Shown here one piece after another: positions 57,878-64,000 of a stretch of DNA of 64,000 bases. The stretch is from contig NZ_AP027365.1 in NCBI RefSeq assembly GCF_030295995.1, positions 3,070,066-3,134,065 of the forward strand, given 5' to 3'. The notes beneath the pieces are model-generated. The model was not told where the DNA came from. It searched no databases and saw only the letters and a program-made list of their open reading frames with translations. A program made the translations under genes and the position numbers. Numbering within the stretch: position 1 is the first letter of the stretch; each line of letters begins with the position of its first letter. This DNA comes from Thalassotalea hakodatensis (GTDB lineage Bacteria; Pseudomonadota; Gammaproteobacteria; Enterobacterales; Alteromonadaceae).

Positions 57878-57892
57878 AATGTACCTGACCCC
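57878..57892 (-). repeat. GGGGTCAGGTACATT dispersed motif
   Basis: The minus strand reads AAAATGGGGTCAGGTACATT, matching the motif at 20036-20050. It lies in a 185-bp gene-free gap with no transposase gene. Confidence 0.45.
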
Positions 57893-57970
57893 ATTTTCCA
57901 GCTTAAAATATGCAGCCTGAACCCTTGTGTTAGATACAAAATTTCTATTGCACTGCGAAAGTTAAGGTTA

Positions 57971-58183
57971 TTAAGTCTTGTCATCAAGCGTAAATATTTC
58001 CTCTACTTTGGTATCAAATAATTCCGCCAGTTTTAAGGCCAAACCCACAGAGGGCATGTAAACACCTCTTTCTAAAGTACTAATTGTTTTGCGTGAGACC
58101 AATACTTTTTGTGCCAACTCTTGCTGGGTAATATCCAACTTGGCGCGCCAGACTTTGATGCAGTTGTTTACTTTATAACTCAT
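57971..58183 (-). CDS. XRE-family transcriptional regulator
   Basis: 70 residues, essentially one helix-turn-helix domain: KLDITQQELAQKVLVSRKTISTLERGVYMPSVGLALKLAELF. It resembles the YgzD/YozG group of small regulators that are often paired with a membrane protein. Its ATG overlaps the stop of the upstream membrane gene by 4 bp (ATGA), so the two are translationally coupled. A long palindrome upstream of the pair may be its operator. Confidence 0.85.
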   Translation of the reverse strand: MSYKVNNCIKVWRAKLDITQQELAQKVLVSRKTISTLERGVYMPSVGLALKLAELFDTKVEEIFTLDDKT

Positions 58184-58671
58184 GCGTCTTTTTCCAACAA
58201 TAAATAGCTAATTAAGGTGGACGCAACCGCGACCAAAAGAACAGACCTCGCCACTAAGGTGCCACTTAAGGCAAAGTTTTGGGCGAACTCATCAAACAAT
58301 ATTGATGCCCCAAAAAGCAAGGCGGTTGTACCAAGTGTAATGACTAGTCCGTAAGACATTGCCCGAAGTCTGATCAGTTTTGTACGCTCATCGTTAATTT
58401 GATGATTTAAAGCCAGATTATTTTTTAGAAACCGACCTATTTTAATGAAATAAAGAATAAAGCCAACCCAAGCAAGTGCCCCCAGCAAGTTGATTAATTG
58501 AAATACAAATAGAACATAAGGGTGAAGAATGTCAGTGAAATGATCGCCCATTATTTGCCCTAGTTGCCAGCCAATAAAACTGAAAATGAGTCCTTTCAGT
58601 GCAAAAAATTTTTTCTTTTCATATTGTTCAAGCTGCTCTATCGAGTGTGCTGTTTGCTCAGTATTTTTCAT
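58180..58671 (-). CDS. Four-helix membrane protein coupled to HTH regulator
   Basis: 163 residues. After a charged N-terminus (SIEQLEQYEKKKFFALKG) there are four predicted membrane helices, with ALNHQINDERTKLIRLRA as the cytosolic loop between helices 2 and 3. INDERT resembles the DERTxxIRxRA signature of DUF2178-like membrane proteins that occur with YgzD-type regulators; this is an inference. I chose ATG at 58671 because AAAAAGG lies 8 bases upstream; GTG at 58680 lies right at that site. Confidence 0.75.
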   Translation of the reverse strand: MKNTEQTAHSIEQLEQYEKKKFFALKGLIFSFIGWQLGQIMGDHFTDILHPYVLFVFQLINLLGALAWVGFILYFIKIGRFLKNNLALNHQINDERTKLIRLRAMSYGLVITLGTTALLFGASILFDEFAQNFALSGTLVARSVLLVAVASTLISYLLLEKDA

Positions 58672-58695
58672 ATTCGACACCTTTTTCGACCCTTA

Positions 58696-58734
58696 TGACA
58701 CCCTAAGGTTACATTGAGGTAACTTTAGGTGTCA
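58696..58734. promoter_or_regulatory. Long imperfect palindrome upstream of membrane/HTH pair
   Basis: TGACACCCTAAGGTTAC (58696-58712) and GTAACTTTAGGTGTCA (58719-58734) form an inverted repeat with one extra base and one mismatch around ATTGAG. It lies 25 bp upstream of the first gene of the pair and overlaps where a promoter should be, so it is a candidate autoregulatory operator. Confidence 0.5.
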
Positions 58735-59716
58735 AACATTAATTTATATTTGATGCAGCTTAACTAATTTATCGGCTTGTCCGATATTGGATAATCAATC
58801 AAGGGTAAAGTCTTTGGCAGTGGTGAGCAAATAGCGAGGTAAGCGAGTCGGTGCGATGTCGCGGTTATTTCCTTTCTTACTGGGTGATGGACGTACTGTC
58901 TCATTTATAGTTCAAGCATATATCACCTGATGAAAAAACCTTTGCTCAAACACAAAAACTGACTTTATCTGACCCACGTATTGTGAGCAGCCAGTAATGA
59001 TAATAGTGATCATACATAGGCACGTGGAAGGCGAGTGTAAAAATTGATTATTTCTTATTAAGGATATAGGAAGTATAAACCACCTTTTTGCTCCTCTGGT
59101 TAAGTATCATACCTGAAACTCCCTCACTCATTTACCGTCAAGTCCCCATTTCACCGCTGGACCAGCTCAAATCACTCTTATTATGTTCGGTTTAGAATAA
59201 AGTCTCTGACTGGTAGTTCGCTGGATGTAAGTTTCTCTCTGGCCGCTGTGAATACTGGCAAAATAGGCTTTGATGTCGTTAATCAAAGAACTTTGCGCGT
59301 TTAGCTAATACCATATTTCCCACCTAAAAATGATGATTTACCATGAAAAATAATTATATAAAGCACCACTTCATGAATTATGATTACAAACTATATTGTG
59401 CGTGAAAAACAATTACGGAGCGTGAAATGTGATTATATTTAACGCACTAGTGTGAATTATGGTTATTTGTTAGTGGATACCAAAGCAATTTATTACTAAT
59501 TCAAATTATAAAAAGGGGAATGCAAATGCAACCTCCTTGGCTGGGTTAGAATATGCTGTCATCACTTAACGCAGATGGATGAGATTTACCATAGACCTCA
59601 ATCGACTTTGACCGTTACATCCAACTTTACTTTCAAAAAATTGAAAATTAACTAGAGCTATGTGACGATCGTGTAATTTTTGATAGGCTAAAGAAAAACT
59701 CGAATAAAGAATATTC
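58735..59716. other. One-kilobase gene-free stretch
   Basis: I find no convincing gene here in any frame, and no tRNA or mobile element. Parts around 58820-59000 read like decayed coding sequence without a recognisable family. The right part holds the phased repeats at 59342-59466. It could be a degraded gene region or a long regulatory region. Confidence 0.5.
59342..59466 (+). repeat. Five phased TGAA-N5-ATTA repeats
   Basis: Similar 16-bp units start at 59342 (CATGAAAAATAATTAT), 59372 (CATGAATTATGATTAC), 59401 (CGTGAAAAACAATTAC), 59421 (CGTGAAATGTGATTAT) and 59451 (TGTGAATTATGGTTAT). Their spacings are 30, 29, 20 and 30 bases, close to whole DNA turns. They lie 250-375 bp upstream of the deacetylase gene. 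Confidence 0.5.
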
Positions 59717-60624
59717 ATGAATTATAAAGCCCTATGTACTGTTTTTTGTTTTCTGTACTTTCCAAGCATTTTTGCTAAAGAATTAGCGATTACTTTTGAT
59801 GACTCACCAAGACATGCAAATGGTTATTTAGATGGTAAAACCAGATCGCAATTATTGATTAAACAATTGGCCAAGCACAATGTACCGCAAGTCGCTTTTT
59901 TTTCAGTGTCTAACAGGTTAGATGCAGAAGGAACTGCACGATTAAGACGTTATGCGAGTGCTGGACATATCATAGCAAACCATACGGATAGTCACCCTAA
60001 CATCAACCAATCAAATCTAAATGATTACGGTGATGACTTTTTACAAGCTCACACCAAACTCCACTCATATGATAACTTCCGTTCTTGGTTCAGGTTTCCA
60101 TATCTGAGAGAAGGAGACAACTTAGAAAAACGCAATGGAATGCGACAATTATTAACTAAATACCGTTACAAAAATGCTTATGTTTCGTTGAACAATTACG
60201 ATTGGTATATTGAAAGCTTATTTCAGCAGGCGGTCAAACAAGGTATAAAGATTGATATGCAACGCATGGAAAAATTTTATGTGGAGCAACTAATAGAAAG
60301 CATAACCTACTATGATGACATGGCAATTAAGCACTTAGGCCGCTGCCAAAGCACGTATTATTACTGCATGAAATGGATATCTCTGCCCTTTTTATCGGCG
60401 GACTAGTAGATGAACTTAGAAGGCAGGGATGGAAAATTATATCTGTGGATGAAGCGTATACTGACGAAATTGCTAACTATAAAACAGAAAATATATTCAA
60501 GTTCAACCCAGGTCGAATCGGTGAAATCGCAAAAGATAACGGGCAAAATAAAAATTTATGGCATCATAGCCTGAATGAGAACTACCTTGAAGAAAAGTTC
60601 AAACAACAGGTACTTTTACATTGA
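59717..60624 (+). pseudogene. Frameshifted polysaccharide deacetylase
   Basis: The first frame (59717-60406) gives a signal peptide ending SIFA and a NodB-type domain with ITFDDSPR, HIIANHTDSHPN and WFRFPYLREGD (metal and catalytic motifs). At about 60343-60345 the frame shifts: GGCCGCTGCCAAAGCAC would read GR-S-PKH if one base were restored, and the second frame continues PKHVLLLHEMDISALFIGGL...VDELRRQGWKIISVDEAY (shown in pieces) to 60624. The family needs both halves. Either a one-base deletion has inactivated the gene or it is a sequence error. The following gene overlaps its second stop. Confidence 0.85.
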
Positions 60625-62009
60625 AAGCTTCATATGCAGTTGCATTATTATTGCTAGGAGGTTTACTTCTTAATAGCCTATTTGTTGTCGCTAATAGTGA
60701 AGCTTCCCAACATGTTATTACTTACCACAAAGGTGCAAGAGCTTTTATCAATGTGCAGCTAATAGATGGTACAGGTGAGAAGGTAAAGTACGATCAAACT
60801 ATTCTCGTTGTGAATGATCGCATAGTAAAAATAGGCGACACTAGCAAATTAAACATTCCCTCTGGCTACGAAATCGTTAACGTAAAAAATCACACCGTGA
60901 TACCTGGATTTATTGGCGTTCATAACCACTTGCATATTTCTGGTCATAAATATAATGGCGATAATATAGCTAAGCTATATTTAGCCGCAGGTGTCACAAG
61001 TATTCAAACAGTAGGCTCCGCGTTTCCAGAGAAAGAAATTGCTCTAGCGAGTGACATAGCCTTAGGTCAAAAACTTGGACCCGAAATTATTGCTAGTGGC
61101 CCTTATTTTACCGGCTCTGATGGTAACAATAATATGCAACAAGTAAATAAAGCTAAAGATATTGCTAAAACTTTAAAATACTGGAAAGACAAAGGCGTAA
61201 AATGGATTAAAGTCTATAGACATATAGAGCCTACTCAGTTACAAACGATAATCACTGAAGCACATAAATTAAAACTCTTCGTGACTGGTCATCTTTGCTC
61301 GATAACCTTTGCAGAAGCTATCAACATGGGCATTGATGGGATACAGCACGGCCTCAACAGCGCGAGTGATTTTAGAACGAATAAAACATTTGGACAATGT
61401 AATGGCGGCCGTGAATACATAGATATTATTGATGTTGCTAGTCCCAAAGTTAAAGCTCTACAACAGTTAATGATCTCTAATAATGTATTTTTAACGTCCA
61501 CCTTGTCTATTTTCGAATCATCTATTTCGCACCGTTCGCAAGCTGACCAACGGAGTATTCTACTCATGTCAGAACAAATGAAACAACGCTATCAAAGTTC
61601 ACAGCAACATAAAGGCAAAAGCGACCATCAACGAGAGCAAAGACTTAAACGAATTATGGCATTTGATTACCAATTCTACAACATGGGTGGACTGCTTGGT
61701 GCTGGAGTAGATGCTGGACGATTCTTATTACCAGGTTATGGCGATCAACGTAACTTTAAACTTTTTCTGGAAGCCGGATTCAGCACAGAACAAGCGATAC
61801 AAGTGATGACATACAATGGTGCTAGGATCCTAAAAAGGAATGATATCGGTTTAATTAAAGAGGGAAAACGTGCAGACTTCTTAATTTTAACAGGAAGCTT
61901 AAAGAAAAACCCAAATGTGATCAATAATATTAAAACTGTATTTAAACAAGGTGTTGGATACAGCACAGATAGCATTGAAGCATCCCTACAGCATAAAATA
62001 GGGCAATAA
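60621..62009 (+). CDS. Secreted amidohydrolase
   Basis: 462 residues with a signal peptide (ALLLLGGLLLNSLFVVANSEA). Metal-dependent amidohydrolase of the imidazolonepropionase/prolidase-like group: metal ligands HNHLH after IPGFIGV, a likely carboxylated Lys in VKWIKVY, His in FVTGHL and GIQHG, and Asp in GAGVDAGRFL, then the closing GLIKEGKRADFLILTGS. TTG at 60621 overlaps the stop of the deacetylase frame (TTGA), so translation may be coupled. The substrate is unknown. Confidence 0.88.
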   Translation: MKASYAVALLLLGGLLLNSLFVVANSEASQHVITYHKGARAFINVQLIDGTGEKVKYDQTILVVNDRIVKIGDTSKLNIPSGYEIVNVKNHTVIPGFIGVHNHLHISGHKYNGDNIAKLYLAAGVTSIQTVGSAFPEKEIALASDIALGQKLGPEIIASGPYFTGSDGNNNMQQVNKAKDIAKTLKYWKDKGVKWIKVYRHIEPTQLQTIITEAHKLKLFVTGHLCSITFAEAINMGIDGIQHGLNSASDFRTNKTFGQCNGGREYIDIIDVASPKVKALQQLMISNNVFLTSTLSIFESSISHRSQADQRSILLMSEQMKQRYQSSQQHKGKSDHQREQRLKRIMAFDYQFYNMGGLLGAGVDAGRFLLPGYGDQRNFKLFLEAGFSTEQAIQVMTYNGARILKRNDIGLIKEGKRADFLILTGSLKKNPNVINNIKTVFKQGVGYSTDSIEASLQHKIGQ

Positions 62010-62137
62010 GAAGCTATCAGAGGTTACTAGATAACGCCTGTTCGCTTTAGCTTTTAGAGAACTTCATCTAAGTATTTTTCATACAGTATCAGACCAATCT
62101 AACGAAATATATTTGAATAATTATCGTTTTTTCATTA

Positions 62138-62170
62138 AAAAGCACTAACGGGAATACGATTAGTGCTTTT
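62138..62170. terminator. Terminator between amidohydrolase and DUF1232 gene
   Basis: AAAAGCACTAA (62138-62148) pairs perfectly with TTAGTGCTTTT (62160-62170), with A- and T-runs on either side. It lies 24 bp from the convergent DUF1232 gene's stop and serves either direction. Confidence 0.88.
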
Positions 62171-62194
62171 GTTTATTTTGTTAACTGGTGTCGA

Positions 62195-62743
62195 TTAGAA
62201 AATCGAACGGAATGATGAGCGGCCACCTCGGCGTGTAGACCTACGGTTACGCATACGGCTATGAAGTTCACGTCGTTTTGCATCTAACCAATCTTCGGTA
62301 GTAATTGGTGCGTCACCAGAGCGTGCTTGCTCTCTTTCACGATAAGCACAGAACTCTTCAAACGCTTCAATATCATCTTTAAGTTCTTCGGCCACGAGTT
62401 CAATCATGATGGCATCATCTAAAAAGCCTAATGCTGGAATATGATCAGGCACGAGATCTTCAGGATCACTAAAATAAGCAAGTGCTGTAAGTACGTCGTT
62501 TTTTTCTTCTTCTGGTATTTGCCATTCACTATCTTCAATCATCGCGACTAGCGTTTCTAATTTTTTAATACGCTCACTAACAAAAGCAGGAACACCACCT
62601 TTTACATCTTCGCTTAATTTACGCGCATTATCTAAAATACTTGCTTGTGATAATACTTTTGCTCCTTGTTGAGCTTTCTTCATTACATCACGAAAATGGT
62701 CTAGATCTGAATCTGATAATTCAAAGGTCACTTCAAACGCCAT
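62195..62743 (-). CDS. DUF1232 (YkvA-like) protein
   Basis: 182 residues. The DUF1232 core is ALAYFSDPEDLVPDHIPALG followed by FLDDAIMIELVAEEL. The N-terminus is MAFEVTFELSDSDLDHFRDV, the C-terminus is Arg/Ser-rich (RMRNRRSTRRGGRSSFRSIF). I chose ATG at 62743, with TAGGAG 8 bases upstream; the frame runs to 62821. No membrane helix is obvious. The function of the family is not known. Confidence 0.85.
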   Translation of the reverse strand: MAFEVTFELSDSDLDHFRDVMKKAQQGAKVLSQASILDNARKLSEDVKGGVPAFVSERIKKLETLVAMIEDSEWQIPEEEKNDVLTALAYFSDPEDLVPDHIPALGFLDDAIMIELVAEELKDDIEAFEEFCAYREREQARSGDAPITTEDWLDAKRRELHSRMRNRRSTRRGGRSSFRSIF

Positions 62744-62918
62744 TATAATTCTCCTACTGTTGGCTTTTTTGTGAGAAATTCTCAATAGACTAAATTTAAC
62801 AGAACATTTTGCATTCATCACGTAAAAGATACGAATTCATGACAATATCTTTAAAAAATTGCTACTGCCGCTAACAATGAACTGATAATATTAACTTTTT
62901 TAATGTGTTTTTATTATT

Positions 62919-64000
62919 ATGGATCACGAACAGCAGCTTCAAAGAAGTCCTCCTGAGGCATCCGCTCAACCACACATCAAAGAATGTGATAACTGTCATG
63001 CGCCAATAAACGGGCCTTATTGTTCGCAATGTGGGCAAGAGGCTGAATCAACATTGACATATTTTTGGACGGTCATTCTACATATTCTAGACGATATATT
63101 TAGCTTTGATTCACGCGCTAATCGAACATTATTGCCCTTGTTATTTCGCCCTGGCTTTTTAACTAATCAATACTTTGCAGGTCATAGGGTACATTATATT
63201 CCCCCGCTTAGACTTTATTTGTTTATCAGTATTATCTTTTTTATCTCTTTAAAGTTTTTTGCTTCCGCAGATTTACAATCAGAACATACTAAGGAAATTG
63301 AAAGTTTATCAAAGGAAATTAGTAAAATTGAGGCAATTTATAAAGCACAAGAAGCCACAGTAAACATTTCTGATAAGCTAACGTTATTAGCCTCTTTAGA
63401 AAGTAAACTTGCTGATATAAAAGGAAAGGACACCATTAATAATCGTAATTTTTACCTATTAATACAAAAACTAGTTGAAGCGGAAAAAAAACAAACCACA
63501 GCAAAGAAATTAACCGTTGAGGAGCAAGAACAATATCAAAAGCTTGTCGCTAAATGGCAGAATGTTCTCGCAGGAAAGGCTGAGCCAAACAACACAGGTG
63601 GTGTGCAATTTAGCAATAATCCCGATGGTACTTTTACGTTTAATTGGTTAACCCCGAGTGCAAATAAAAAACTTGAACAAGCAACCAACACCATTGAGAA
63701 AAAGGTACAAAACTCATCTTTAGAGCAACTATTTGAGCAAGCGTTAGATAAATTGCCGCAACTAATGTTTGTGTTACTACCTATTTTTGCCGTGTTATTG
63801 AAAATAATGTATATGTTTTCAAAAAGACTTTATTTAGAACACCTGACCGTTGCTTTACACAGCCACAGTTTTATCTTTTTAGCCGTGTTATTAATTGAAT
63901 TAATATCTTTGCTTCAAGATATGCTGCCACCTTCAAGCGGCATTATGGTTGATGGCTTACAATTTATTATTACCCTCGGCATCATTTGGATACCAGTTTA
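62919..64000 (+). CDS. DUF3667-like membrane protein, partial
   Basis: At least 360 residues; the gene runs off the window. The N-terminus has a zinc-ribbon-like CDNCHAPINGPYCSQCGQ with four Cys, then LTYFWTVILHILDDIFSFDS, RTLLPLLFRPGFLTNQYFAG, HRVHYIPPLRLYLFISIIFF: the pattern of DUF3667 proteins. A long hydrophilic, coiled-coil-like middle (LSKEISKIEAIYKAQE, LVEAEKKQTTAKKL) precedes more membrane helices. ATG at 62919 is divergent from the DUF1232 gene. No ribosome site is strong. Confidence 0.78.
   Translation, partial: MDHEQQLQRSPPEASAQPHIKECDNCHAPINGPYCSQCGQEAESTLTYFWTVILHILDDIFSFDSRANRTLLPLLFRPGFLTNQYFAGHRVHYIPPLRLYLFISIIFFISLKFFASADLQSEHTKEIESLSKEISKIEAIYKAQEATVNISDKLTLLASLESKLADIKGKDTINNRNFYLLIQKLVEAEKKQTTAKKLTVEEQEQYQKLVAKWQNVLAGKAEPNNTGGVQFSNNPDGTFTFNWLTPSANKKLEQATNTIEKKVQNSSLEQLFEQALDKLPQLMFVLLPIFAVLLKIMYMFSKRLYLEHLTVALHSHSFIFLAVLLIELISLLQDMLPPSSGIMVDGLQFIITLGIIWIPV

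Overview
The window reads as chromosomal DNA of a marine gammaproteobacterium of the order Alteromonadales, most like the Colwelliaceae (Colwellia/Thalassotalea type). This is an inference from gene content and AT-rich composition. The supporting genes are a complete Na+-NQR locus with nqrM and apbE, an oxaloacetate decarboxylase Na+ pump (oadGAB), a napEDABC nitrate reductase operon, FabV, two large TonB-dependent receptors, and the order recX-alaS-csrA-tRNA-Ser(GCU)-tRNA-Arg(ACG), which matches the alaS-csrA-serV-argVYZ region of E. coli.

Layout. 0-10 kb: a TonB receptor divergent from a CadC-like membrane regulator with a beta-propeller domain, an ABC-2 exporter pair, two small genes behind a Fur-like box, and tmcA. 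10-16.5 kb: napEDABC with a perfect FNR box, a 56-aa protein, pdxH and a solute-binding protein. 16.5-20 kb: oadGAB with paired palindromic operators far upstream. 20-22.4 kb: a tRNA array with three intact tRNA-Arg(ACG), one tRNA-Ser(GCU) and three degenerate tRNA-like copies, one of its terminators split by an IS10-like element. 22.4-34 kb: csrA, alaS, recX (recA is not next to it), a BACON-type lipoprotein, an oxidative stress cluster (oxyR, ahpC, katG) and dinB with a consensus LexA box. 34-36 kb: a 314-bp MITE-like repeat interrupted by a second, almost identical IS. 36-43 kb: nqrABCDEF-apbE-nqrM. 43-48 kb: fabV and a TRAP transporter (dctQMP). 48-57 kb: bolA, an AlkB-like dioxygenase, rlmG, a second TonB receptor, yajG-like, a cyclophilin and ampG. 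57-64 kb: small membrane proteins, an HTH/membrane-protein pair, a 1-kb gene-free stretch with phased repeats, a frameshifted polysaccharide deacetylase coupled to an amidohydrolase, a DUF1232 protein, and a DUF3667-like gene cut by the window end.

The genes point to a sodium-based energy economy (OAD and NQR, with ApbE and NqrM as maturation factors), respiration of nitrate under oxygen limitation, peroxide defence, and TonB/TRAP uptake. No CRISPR array, prophage or recognisable defence island is visible. The most notable unexplained signal is a pair of TTGTATACAW palindromes with nearly the same 53-54 bp spacing upstream of both oadGAB and the second TonB receptor, which suggests one regulator controls both loci. 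Other signals worth a second look are the tRNA-derived repeats, the MITE family, a helically phased repeat group at 59.3-59.5 kb, and several unannotated small genes.
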